A stretch of DNA of 64,000 nt from Flaviaestuariibacter flavus (GTDB lineage: Bacteria > Bacteroidota > Bacteroidia > Chitinophagales > Chitinophagaceae): NCBI RefSeq assembly GCF_004337505.1, contig NZ_SJZI01000001.1:62001-126000 (forward strand), given 5' to 3'. How positions within the stretch are numbered: the first letter of the stretch is position 1; each line of letters begins with the position of its first letter. This document shows positions 44,107 to 52,175 of this stretch, piece by piece. The position numbers and the translations under genes were made by a program. Below the pieces are notes generated by a model that saw only the letters and a program-made list of their open reading frames with translations, did not search any database and was not told the DNA's origin.

Positions 44107-45143
44107 GCGGAGGCGCGTTCGTTTTCGCCCGGATCATACACCAGCGTCCAGTGCACCAGCAGGCGCACGAAATAGGGAATGCGGGCGGGGCCGGTACGGT
44201 TGCGGCTTTGCTGCCAGGCGGCCAGCGAGAGGCGGCGCATCCCGGGTAGCAGGCGCAGCAGCTCCTGCACCTGGCCGCTGTGGGCGCTTTGGCGCTTACG
44301 CAGGTAACGGCGGATGGCGTGCAGGGCAAGCGGTGCGATGAGTCCATACCAAAGCAGCAGGGCGCAGCCCGTCCAGAGCAGGGTGCGCAGGAGGGCCAGG
44401 CTGCCGCTCTTCTGATCGGCCGCCCCGAAGTAAACCAGGATGCAAATGAGCACGAAAAGCACCGTCATCACCAGGTAGCCTTTGCGCCGCCGTGCAGCCG
44501 CCGTTTCCGACACGGGCCGTCGTGCCGGCACATAGTCGGGAAGGCGGCCCCCCGTTCCCGAAAGGTCGCGCAGGAGCCGGTTGGTCATCCAGCCGCAGGC
44601 GACGCCGCCCAACAGGTATAGGCCAACGTATACGACCACCAGCACCATACTTCCCGGGGGGAGGCCGATACGCAGCTCGCGGCCGATAAAAGCCACGAGC
44701 TCGTCGGCCGCAGCCCAGAAGGATTTGCCGAAGAACAGCGTCATGTTGAGCAGCTTTTGCAGGGCGGACTCCAGCAGCGCGATCACGGCCAGTGTATATA
44801 TACTGCCGGCACGGATGCCTGCGGTTTTATAGAGTGCATAACCGGCCAGGCCCTGGAAGGCAACGGCAACATAGGCAGTGGGTGGAGCATGGGGACTCAC
44901 CACCGCCTTGATGATCAGCACCAGCAGGAGGCTGTCGAGGATGCGGCGGTAGTGGCGCTCCGAACACCAGGCGATGAGCGTGATGCAGATTACAGAGAAG
45001 GAACCTACGATCAGGCCGGTAAACGGGAGCTTGAGCGCATGGAGCACGCCGCCAAGCCCGGACTCGCAAAAAGCCCAGAGCGCCGTAAGCCGTTGCAGGG
45101 CCAGCCAGCGCCGCGCGGGAGTCATCAGTTCGGTTGCGCTCAT
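44103..45143 (-). CDS. Multi-helix membrane protein of the purine operon, function unknown
   Basis: 346 residues with about seven hydrophobic segments ('LIVGSFSVICITLIAWC', 'MVLVVVYVGLYLLGGVACGW', 'YLVMTVLFVLICILVYFG') and basic, soluble-looking ends. I do not recognise the family. It overlaps xdhC (4 bp) and the NTPase gene (4 bp), so the three are co-translated. A paired membrane protein and NTPase next to xdhC suggests transport of, or assembly around, a purine or molybdate; that is inference only. No known permease signature. Confidence 0.7.
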   Translation of the reverse strand: MSATELMTPARRWLALQRLTALWAFCESGLGGVLHALKLPFTGLIVGSFSVICITLIAWCSERHYRRILDSLLLVLIIKAVVSPHAPPTAYVAVAFQGLAGYALYKTAGIRAGSIYTLAVIALLESALQKLLNMTLFFGKSFWAAADELVAFIGRELRIGLPPGSMVLVVVYVGLYLLGGVACGWMTNRLLRDLSGTGGRLPDYVPARRPVSETAAARRRKGYLVMTVLFVLICILVYFGAADQKSGSLALLRTLLWTGCALLLWYGLIAPLALHAIRRYLRKRQSAHSGQVQELLRLLPGMRRLSLAAWQQSRNRTGPARIPYFVRLLVHWTLVYDPGENERASA

Positions 45144-46126
45144 AGCTCCAAAGTTACGCCGCTCCGGCCGGTAGGCAGGTCGCGGTTCTTTTCACGGATG
45201 ATCTCGGCAGCAATGCTTACCGCGATCTCCGGCGCCGTTTTACTGTAAATAGGAAGACCGATGGGCACATGGCAATGCTGCCAGGCTTCGGGCGGGATGC
45301 CTTCCTGCTCCAGCTCGCGCATCAGTGTCACGATCTTCGACTCACTACCCATCATGCCGAGGTAGAAAAATTTGCGGTGCAGCAGGCGGCGGAAAACGAT
45401 CTTGTCGTCGCGGTAGCCAAAGGTCATGATCACCACGTAGTCGGCCGGGGCGTCGCCGATGCTTTCATCGATCCGCTCGTAGTCCACCACGATCTTTTCA
45501 TGGGCAAAGGCGTTGTCGACAAACGTGTTGAGGTCGGGCCGGTTTTCATACAGCTTGACGTAAAATCCGAGCATAGCCATCTGCTGGCTCAGTGCCAGCC
45601 CCACGTGTCCGCTGCCGATGATATGCACCACGGGCCGCTGGTCGATCGTTTCTGTGTAATCCCAGTCCTCCTCGCTGCGCAGCAGCAGTCCTTCCGTTGC
45701 TTCCCTGTCGGTGTCTTTCAGCGCCAGGCCCTGCGGCGTCAGGTGCACGCGGGCGCGGCGGCTTTCGGAAAAAGCATGGAGCAGCTTGTCAACAAGCGGC
45801 ACGTCGGCAGGCTGCAGGGGCAGGAAGGCCACCACCTGGCTCCCCGAGCAGATCATGCCCGACTGGTCGCGGCTGTGTTGCTTGTCGTGGTACTGTTCCT
45901 GTAGAAATACGGACGACTGCCCGGCGCGGATCAGGGAGCGGGCCTTTTCCACCAGCTTGTGCTCCATGATGCCGCCGCCGATCGTGCCGCTGGTGTTGCC
46001 GTCGGCGGCAACAGCCATTTTAAACCCCCTGCGACCCGGCGAGCTTCCTTCGCTTTGAAGTACCCAGAGCAACAGCACGGGGACCGACTCGTTCAGTTTG
46101 TCGCGGATGAAAAGCCAGGTGTTCAT
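45140..46126 (-). CDS. xdhC: XdhC-type molybdenum cofactor insertion protein
   Basis: 328 residues. 'WVLQSEGSSPGRRGFKMAV' and 'GTIGGGIMEHKLVEKA' mark the XdhC/CoxI N-domain, and 'VVHIIGSGHVGLALSQQMAM' a Rossmann domain; 'GMMGSESKIVTLMREL' and 'CHVPIGLPIYSKTAPEIAVS' close it. XdhC protects, modifies and inserts the molybdenum cofactor into xanthine dehydrogenase. It is downstream of the catabolic genes and overlaps its neighbours. It may also serve PaoABC, which lacks its own chaperone gene nearby. Confidence 0.93.
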   Translation of the reverse strand: MNTWLFIRDKLNESVPVLLLWVLQSEGSSPGRRGFKMAVAADGNTSGTIGGGIMEHKLVEKARSLIRAGQSSVFLQEQYHDKQHSRDQSGMICSGSQVVAFLPLQPADVPLVDKLLHAFSESRRARVHLTPQGLALKDTDREATEGLLLRSEEDWDYTETIDQRPVVHIIGSGHVGLALSQQMAMLGFYVKLYENRPDLNTFVDNAFAHEKIVVDYERIDESIGDAPADYVVIMTFGYRDDKIVFRRLLHRKFFYLGMMGSESKIVTLMRELEQEGIPPEAWQHCHVPIGLPIYSKTAPEIAVSIAAEIIREKNRDLPTGRSGVTLEL

Positions 46127-47457
46127 TTGCGCGCGCGGTTTTCCAGGATCTTTTTGAAGGAGCGTCCGCGGATCTCGTCGAGGGTGAGGCCGGTGCGCAG
46201 CACTTCTTCTTCGGTAATGGCGCCGCTGTTGAGTGCTTTAAGGAAGAAGTTGAGCAATCCCTGGCCGGTGGCCGCGTCGTCGAATACATCCCCGATGAGC
46301 GTGGCACGCGCGGCTTTTTCCACAAAGGTTTTAAGACGGTCTACGGCATCATCGTAGCTCTCCAGGAAGAAAGCAAAAACAGCAGCGTAGCGCATCGGCA
46401 ACTGTGCCGGGTTCAGGTCCCAGCCCTGGTAGTAGCCGTTCCAGAGCGAGTGGCGGATATGGTCATAGCCTTTTTTCCAGGCGCGGTGCACCACGGCCCG
46501 GTTCTCTTCTTTTTGTGTGTCGGTAAGGTCGCCGCGGTGCGGACCGATGGGCATCGTATTGGTGGCGCCATCGGAAAGCCAGATGCCGGTATGGGCGAGC
46601 GCCACCTTGGTCATGTGGTGGGCAAAGTCGCACACGGGGTGATCCATTTCCTGGTAGCGCGCGGTGATGCCGGCGGAGGCGGTATAGTCGTACGTGCCGA
46701 AGTGCATGGCGATGCAGCGGCCCTTGCTGGCCTGGATAAAGCGGTACAGCGGGTTGGTGCCGTGCAGGTCCATGATCGACTGGGTGGTCTCCACCATCAT
46801 CTCCATCCTGAGGCTGCCGACAGCCAGGCCATTCTGCTGCTCAAGGATGTCGAAAAAGGCCGCCAGCGTGGCGGGTTGCTCGGGAATGGTCACCTTGGGC
46901 AGCATCACCACGAAGTTGTCGGGCAGGCGGCCGCCGCTTTCTTTGGCCAGCGTGCTGATGAAGATGTCGAGGGTGCGGAGCCCGCGCTCTTTCATCTCTT
47001 CGGTAAAAGGCTTGATGCGGATGCCGATGAAGGGCGGGAGGGTGCCGGCTTCCATGCCTTTGGCCACTTCGCGCGCTGCGTTCGCAGCGGTTTCGTCTTC
47101 TTCTTCATTGGCCCGGTTGCCGTAGCCGTCTTCGAAATCGATGCGAAAGTCTTCCACGGCCTGCGTTTGCAGCTTGCGGAGCACTTTCTGGTACACGTCG
47201 GAGGCCAGTCGTCCATTGCCCAGGCCGAATACATTGCCGAAGGTCTGAACGTCAGGCGCATAGGTCTGAAACGTTTCTACGGCACGCTCGCCGAGCGCGC
47301 GGGCAAGGTCGGAGCGGAACAGGTTGGCGCCGCCGTAAACGGTGTGTACCGGCTGGCGCTCGCTGCGGTCGCCGGGATATACTTTCTGAAAAGCGAGGTT
47401 GGCGCCGCGGAGGGCACCGAATAATTGCTCTTTCTGTTCGTTAGGGATGGAGGTCAT
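46123..47457 (-). CDS. HpcH/HpaI-like aldolase of purine operons (DUF6986-like)
   Basis: 444 residues from ATG at 47455-47457 (MTSIPNEQKEQLFGALRGAN). The TIM-barrel pattern of citrate-lyase-beta/HpcH-like enzymes is visible: 'DFRIDFEDGYGNRANEEEDE' (metal-site acids), 'VMLPKVTIPEQPA', 'LRMEMMVETTQSIMDLHG', 'AMHFGTYDYTASAGI'. Databases call relatives phosphoenolpyruvate kinase or DUF6986 (from memory), which says little. Located next to ureide genes, it could condense glyoxylate with another metabolite, acting as a glyoxylate sink. That reaction is my inference. Confidence 0.65.
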   Translation of the reverse strand: MTSIPNEQKEQLFGALRGANLAFQKVYPGDRSERQPVHTVYGGANLFRSDLARALGERAVETFQTYAPDVQTFGNVFGLGNGRLASDVYQKVLRKLQTQAVEDFRIDFEDGYGNRANEEEDETAANAAREVAKGMEAGTLPPFIGIRIKPFTEEMKERGLRTLDIFISTLAKESGGRLPDNFVVMLPKVTIPEQPATLAAFFDILEQQNGLAVGSLRMEMMVETTQSIMDLHGTNPLYRFIQASKGRCIAMHFGTYDYTASAGITARYQEMDHPVCDFAHHMTKVALAHTGIWLSDGATNTMPIGPHRGDLTDTQKEENRAVVHRAWKKGYDHIRHSLWNGYYQGWDLNPAQLPMRYAAVFAFFLESYDDAVDRLKTFVEKAARATLIGDVFDDAATGQGLLNFFLKALNSGAITEEEVLRTGLTLDEIRGRSFKKILENRARK

Positions 47458-47488
47458 ATTGCTGAAGAATTCGTTTTGAAAATGGATT

Positions 47489-48358
47489 TTAGCTGCCGCG
47501 GTAAGTAGAATAACCAAATGGGTTAACCAGCAGCGGCACGTGGTAATGTGTGTCGTCGAAGACGGTGAACTGTATTTCTACGGCCGGGTAGAAGCCGTTG
47601 GTAGCGCTTGCACGGTAGTAAGCGCCGGTGTCGAATGCCATCCGGTAATTGCCTGCCGGAAGGACGCGACCGGGCGGCAGCAGGTCGGGTATGCGGCCGT
47701 CGGCATTGGTAACTCCCTGCGCGATGGTTTGCCATCGGCCTTCCTGCACCGGTGCCTGCAGGCGGATGCAGATATCTTTCCCGGGTTTGCCAATGGAAGT
47801 GTCGAGTACATGGGTGGTGAGCTGGCTGACTTTCAAAAAGGACCAATCGGCGCCATCAAGCAATTTGCGGAGCCGGATAACGGTGATCTTATGCTGCTCG
47901 CCCATAGCCACGCGCTGCTCTTCGTCGGGACGGTTTTCGAGCCGGTCCTGCAGCAGTCGCAGCATTTCTGCCGCGCTCTTGCCGGTGGCGCATACGATAA
48001 AGATGAATCCAAACTTCTGTTCATATGCGGCATTGCCGGCCGCCAGGTCGGCGATCGTTTTTTCGTCGGCGCTGTTCACACCCGATTGCTCGGCGCCCGC
48101 AAGGTGGGCGGTGGATGCAAACTTCTTACGAAGGCCTTCCACGTCGCCGATCTTCGGATGGTGGGTAAAGGCTTCGCGCCAGTCGGCCTCACTGCAGGTG
48201 TTGTACCAGGCAGTAGTGGCGCGTTCAATCAAATCTGCCTCGGTAGCAAAAGGAAATCCTTTCATGGTTTCCGCCACCCAGCGCCCGGCGCCACAGCAAC
48301 TGCCTAGTGCCGCGGCAGCCTCGTCTTTCGTTTGTCTATTAAATTCCGCTAATGTCAT
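47489..48358 (-). CDS. Bifunctional OHCU decarboxylase / 5-hydroxyisourate hydrolase
   Basis: 289 residues, a fusion. Residues 1-165 are OHCU decarboxylase (UraD) with the catalytic 'FTHHPKIGD' (His66/67) and 'FGFIFIVCATGKSA'. Residues 175-289 are HIU hydrolase (UraH, transthyretin-like) with 'LTTHVLDTSIGKPG' and the C-terminal signature 'YHVPLLVNPFGYSTYRGS'. Together they convert 5-hydroxyisourate to S-allantoin in two steps, the same layout as plant allantoin synthase. It lies between puuD and the aldolase gene, matching the step after urate hydroxylation. Confidence 0.94.
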   Translation of the reverse strand: MTLAEFNRQTKDEAAAALGSCCGAGRWVAETMKGFPFATEADLIERATTAWYNTCSEADWREAFTHHPKIGDVEGLRKKFASTAHLAGAEQSGVNSADEKTIADLAAGNAAYEQKFGFIFIVCATGKSAAEMLRLLQDRLENRPDEEQRVAMGEQHKITVIRLRKLLDGADWSFLKVSQLTTHVLDTSIGKPGKDICIRLQAPVQEGRWQTIAQGVTNADGRIPDLLPPGRVLPAGNYRMAFDTGAYYRASATNGFYPAVEIQFTVFDDTHYHVPLLVNPFGYSTYRGS

Positions 48359-48421
48359 TTTCGATCAGATTTTCGGTAGCGCCCTGGTTTTACCCCATCA
48401 GCACATTTCCCCGTTAGCTCA

Positions 48422-49822
48422 TTATTCTCCCCCGCCCTGCTCCACCCAGCACCGGATCACTGCCCGCTCTTCCTCGGTCATGCCGGTCTTGTTTCCCTGC
48501 GGCATGTTTTTCGTCACCACTACGCGCTGGTAGATTTTGTCTTTGAGCCTGATGATATCCTGGGGCGTTTCATATTTCACCCCGTTGGGGGGAGCGGTGA
48601 AAACATCGTCGGTAGGCTGTGCGGAATGGCATTGCACGCAGCGCTGCTGCACGATGGCATGTACCTGCGCCATGGTGGCGGTTCCCTTGCATTCGCCCGG
48701 GTTTTTGGGCGGAGCCGTCATGAAGGCGGCGCCGAGCAGGATGAGTGCCGATACGGGCAGCACCCATACATTCAGTTGTCCCTTTTCGCGGAGGTTGAGC
48801 CAGTGTTTTACACCGGCAGTGCCTCCGGTGAGGATCATCAGCACGAGCCAGGGCTGCGCATGCCCGAAAGAACTCGGGAAATGATTGGAGATCATTACGA
48901 ACAGCACCGGCAGTGTGAAGTAGTTGTTGTGCAGGGAGCGCAGGCCGGCAAATTTTCCCTTGGCCGGGTCGGGCGCCAGGCCGCGCTTTGCCGCCTGAAC
49001 CATCGCTTTCTGCGCCGGGATGATGATAAAGAAAACGTTTCCCGCCATCAGGGTGCCCAGCATGGCACCGAAGTGAATAAAGGCGGCACGTCCGCTGAAT
49101 ACATGGGCGTAGAACCAGGCAAAGCCGGTAGCCACCAGCAGGCCCAGGAGCCCGAAAAGCGGCCCCTTTTTTACCAGCGGCGTTTTGCAGAGCAGGTGGT
49201 AGATGCCCCATGCCACAACGAAGGATCCGATGCCGATCGAAACAGCCGCCAGGGGCGACAGGTCCATCACGTTCTTATCAATCAGGAAGGCCCGCGCATT
49301 GAAATAATAGACCACGAAGAGCAGGCTGAAACCCGAAAGCCAGGTGAAGTAAGCTTCGTATTTGAACCAATGCAGGTCCCTGGGAATTTCTTTCGGCGCG
49401 ATCTTGTATTTCTCCAGGTAATAGAAGCCGCCGCCGTGCACGGCCCAGAGGTTGCCCGCCAGCTCGTCGCGCAGCCCCCTGGTACGGTTCAGCGCATTCT
49501 CCAGGAAAACGAAGTAGAAAGAGGCGCCGATCCACGCGATGCCGAAGGTGATGTGCATGAGCCGCACCACTAGGTTAAGCCATTCCATCAGGTGACCTTC
49601 CCAGGGCGTGTCGCGCACCAGCCACCAGGTGAAATAAACGGCTGACAGTCCCACGATTACCATGGCGGTGTAGAGCATTCCCTGGTAGAGGCCAAGCTGG
49701 GTATGCCCGTCTTCATCGTCGGCCTCGTGGCGCGCCTGGGCCAGGGCAGGAAGCTTGTAGGAAAGGTTCACCAGCATGAAGAAGATGACCCCGAGGATCA
49801 TGTAAACGGCAAAGTGCAGCAT
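48422..49822 (-). CDS. puuD: Membrane-bound urate hydroxylase with C-terminal cytochrome c domain
   Basis: 466 residues with about nine membrane helices matching PuuD ('LMHITFGIAWIGASFYFVFL', 'VHGGGFYYLEKYKIAP', 'HFGAMLGTLMAGNVFFIIIP'), followed by a class I cytochrome c domain with the heme site 'RCVQCHSAQP' near residue 393 and 'NMPQGNKTGMTEEE'. It oxidises urate to 5-hydroxyisourate and sends the electrons to the respiratory chain rather than to oxygen with peroxide release. It overlaps the allantoicase gene by one base and is followed by the UraD-UraH fusion. Confidence 0.93.
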   Translation of the reverse strand: MLHFAVYMILGVIFFMLVNLSYKLPALAQARHEADDEDGHTQLGLYQGMLYTAMVIVGLSAVYFTWWLVRDTPWEGHLMEWLNLVVRLMHITFGIAWIGASFYFVFLENALNRTRGLRDELAGNLWAVHGGGFYYLEKYKIAPKEIPRDLHWFKYEAYFTWLSGFSLLFVVYYFNARAFLIDKNVMDLSPLAAVSIGIGSFVVAWGIYHLLCKTPLVKKGPLFGLLGLLVATGFAWFYAHVFSGRAAFIHFGAMLGTLMAGNVFFIIIPAQKAMVQAAKRGLAPDPAKGKFAGLRSLHNNYFTLPVLFVMISNHFPSSFGHAQPWLVLMILTGGTAGVKHWLNLREKGQLNVWVLPVSALILLGAAFMTAPPKNPGECKGTATMAQVHAIVQQRCVQCHSAQPTDDVFTAPPNGVKYETPQDIIRLKDKIYQRVVVTKNMPQGNKTGMTEEERAVIRCWVEQGGGE

Positions 49823-50850
49823 CAGTCTTTTGTTGGTGTTCCGAAGAGGCGGAGGCGGCTGATGCCGCCGTCGGGGAAGATATTCAGGCGGACGTGCGTC
49901 GCCGGGCCCACGGCCGCGATCTCGTTCATGAAGTCATGGATATTGTCGGCGCCCAGCTTTTGCTCGGGCATCAACGGTTGCCACGCGGCGTCGGACCGTA
50001 ATGCGTCTTCGTCGGAAGCGGCATTGATCGCATCCAGGGAGCAGCGGTCGGGGTAATTGCCTTTGAAATGTGCGGTATCCACCACCACGCGGCTGATGAT
50101 GCCGGGGTGGGCGAGGCGCAGCACCACCCAGTCGCGGTTATTGGGCGTCCGGTTGCGTTTCGTTTCCCAGCCGTCGCCCATATTGATGCCGCGGCCGGGC
50201 ATCAGCAGGTTGCCCATGGCAGAAAAGAACATGTCGTTGCAGGCGATGGCCTGACCGCCGTTGATGGCCGCGGCAAGGTCTACCTGCGTGCCCCCGGGGA
50301 CGGCGTTCCAGTCTTTTTCAACATGACCGTAGACTTTCAGGCGCGCTACGCCGCCATCGGGATAGATATGCAGGCGCAGGTGGCTCCAGGCCTCCGTAGA
50401 ACTACAGGCGTAAAAGTTCTGGCTGCCGGGGTCGAGCGGCGATTTGGAAAGGATCTCGGTCCAGGCAACCGTTTCCCAGTCGGTTACGGCATCGGGGTTG
50501 TCGATGCGGGCCGCTTCGATTGATGCATGCGGTGGATGGTTGCCGAGAAAGAAGTTGGTATCGATGTCGAAGCCGGCGATGCGGCCCGGAGCCGCCAGCT
50601 GCACTACGCACCAGTCGTGGCCGGGCGTGCGCTTGCGGCGCGACTCCCAGCCATCCATCCACTTTCCGCGGTCGGTATACTTGTCGGTAATGAAAATGCC
50701 GCGTCCGGGCATGATGAGGTTCTCCTTTTCCGCGAAAAAATCGTCGGTGGCGTAGAGCACCTTCCCGCCGAGGCGGGCGGCCGCCAGGTCGGTGAGCTGC
50801 GCGAAGGCCGGTGCTTCTTTAATGATCTCGGTTACTTTCTGAAAAGCCAT
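49822..50850 (-). CDS. alc: Allantoicase
   Basis: 342 residues made of two similar jelly-roll repeats: 'RGKWMDGWESRRKRTPGHDW' is echoed by 'MGDGWETKRNRTPNNRDW', each followed by a 'GFDIDTNFFLGNHP' / 'VVVDTAHFKGNYPD' block. This is the allantoicase pattern. The enzyme hydrolyses allantoate to ureidoglycolate and urea. It overlaps allB by 19 bp. No ureidoglycolate lyase or urease gene follows within the window. Confidence 0.94.
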   Translation of the reverse strand: MAFQKVTEIIKEAPAFAQLTDLAAARLGGKVLYATDDFFAEKENLIMPGRGIFITDKYTDRGKWMDGWESRRKRTPGHDWCVVQLAAPGRIAGFDIDTNFFLGNHPPHASIEAARIDNPDAVTDWETVAWTEILSKSPLDPGSQNFYACSSTEAWSHLRLHIYPDGGVARLKVYGHVEKDWNAVPGGTQVDLAAAINGGQAIACNDMFFSAMGNLLMPGRGINMGDGWETKRNRTPNNRDWVVLRLAHPGIISRVVVDTAHFKGNYPDRCSLDAINAASDEDALRSDAAWQPLMPEQKLGADNIHDFMNEIAAVGPATHVRLNIFPDGGISRLRLFGTPTKD

Positions 50851-52175
50851 GTTGCTTTAGGTTGTTTTGGTTGCTGCGTATCGGTGCTGTCATAACCGGC
50901 TCCGATAATGGTATGTTGAACTTTCCCGTACAGCTGACGGTCAAGATAAGGACTTATTTTATGGCGATGCTTCAGGCCGGCGACACTGGTAACAAATTGC
51001 TCCTCCGGGTTCCAGATCACAAGGTCGCCATCGTAGCCGGCGCGGAGGTAGCCTTTACGGTGGCCGGCGCGCAGGAAGTTGGCGGGTGCTTCCGTGAGCA
51101 AGGGGATGAATTCTTCCAAAGTAAGCACGTTGCGCAGAGCCGTCCAGCTGGCGGGTAGCAGGAACTGGAGGCCCGCGATGCCGCCCCAGGCTTTCAGCAG
51201 GTTGCCCGTTTGCAGCTCCTTGATATCGGGTGGCGCCGGTGAATGGTCGGAGGCAACGAGGTCGAGCGTGCCGTCGCCAAGGGCGGCTTTCAGCTTTTCG
51301 TTGTTGGCCCGCTCGCGGATGGGCGGCGCGCATTTGTAGATCGTCTGGCCGTCGGGTATCGATTCTGCATCAAACAGCAGGTAATGCGGACAGGTCTCGG
51401 CGGTGAGCGGCAGGCCTTCCGCCTTTGCGGCAGCGATAAGGGGCAGCGCTTCTGCCGAAGATACATGCACGATGTGCACCGGGCAGCGGTGCCGGCGGCA
51501 GAGGTCGATCACCATTTCTACGGCGCGGTTTTCCCAGACCTTGGGCCGGCTGGCAAGGTAGGCGGCGTAGGAGCGTGGATCCAGTTCGAGGGCGGCTTTG
51601 GTGCCGGCCTCATCGAGCTCGCAGTGCGCCAGCAGCGGCACATTGCGCCGTGCCAGCAGGGGCGCGACCGCCTCCAGGTCTGCAGCCGTTACGTTGGGAA
51701 ACTCGTCGATGCCCGAATGCGTCAGGAAGGCTTTTACGCCAAGCACGCCGGCGTTGATCAGGGATTCTATCTCACCCCCATTTCCGGGCACGAGCCCCGC
51801 ATAGAAGCCCACGTTGGCAAAGAGCTTATCGCGGGAGGCGGCGAGCTTTTCCTCGAAGGCGGCCAGCGTGGTGGTTACGGGGGAAGCATTGAGCGGCATG
51901 TCTACGATCGTGGTGATGCCGCCCGCCAGCGCCGCGCGGGTTGCGGTTGCAAATCCTTCCCATTCGGTACGCCCCGGCTCGTTCACATGTACGTGCACGT
52001 CGATAACGCCGGGCATCAGCACCGAGTTACCTGCATCCAGAAAGGGGATGTCTTCCGCTACTTCGCAGCGGCCCGGCTCAACCCGTGTAATCAACTGGTC
52101 CTGTATAAATACGGTAGCAGGCTGCAGCCGGCCGTCGAGCCAGCAGCGGTCGCTATAGATTGCTTGTTCGGTCAT
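50832..52175 (-). CDS. allB: Allantoinase
   Basis: 447 residues of the cyclic amidohydrolase family. Metal ligands are in 'GVIDVHVHVNEPGRTEWEGF', the carbamylated-lysine region 'GVLGVKAFLTHSGIDEFP', 'LLAHCELDE', 'CPVHIVHVSS' and 'LVASDHSPAPPDIK'. It opens the hydantoin ring of allantoin to allantoate. It sits directly before alc and after xdhB, and overlaps both. Dihydropyrimidinase is excluded by the neighbours and the 'NEPGRTEWEGF' signature. Confidence 0.95.
   Translation of the reverse strand: MTEQAIYSDRCWLDGRLQPATVFIQDQLITRVEPGRCEVAEDIPFLDAGNSVLMPGVIDVHVHVNEPGRTEWEGFATATRAALAGGITTIVDMPLNASPVTTTLAAFEEKLAASRDKLFANVGFYAGLVPGNGGEIESLINAGVLGVKAFLTHSGIDEFPNVTAADLEAVAPLLARRNVPLLAHCELDEAGTKAALELDPRSYAAYLASRPKVWENRAVEMVIDLCRRHRCPVHIVHVSSAEALPLIAAAKAEGLPLTAETCPHYLLFDAESIPDGQTIYKCAPPIRERANNEKLKAALGDGTLDLVASDHSPAPPDIKELQTGNLLKAWGGIAGLQFLLPASWTALRNVLTLEEFIPLLTEAPANFLRAGHRKGYLRAGYDGDLVIWNPEEQFVTSVAGLKHRHKISPYLDRQLYGKVQHTIIGAGYDSTDTQQPKQPKATWLFRK

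Noticed and set aside
46450-47424. 324-residue + strand frame across the aldolase gene
   Set aside because: Antisense shadow of a recognised gene, His/Gly/Ala-rich without family features. Similar shadows at 48626-49573, 51243-52187 and 55081-56001 were rejected for the same reason.
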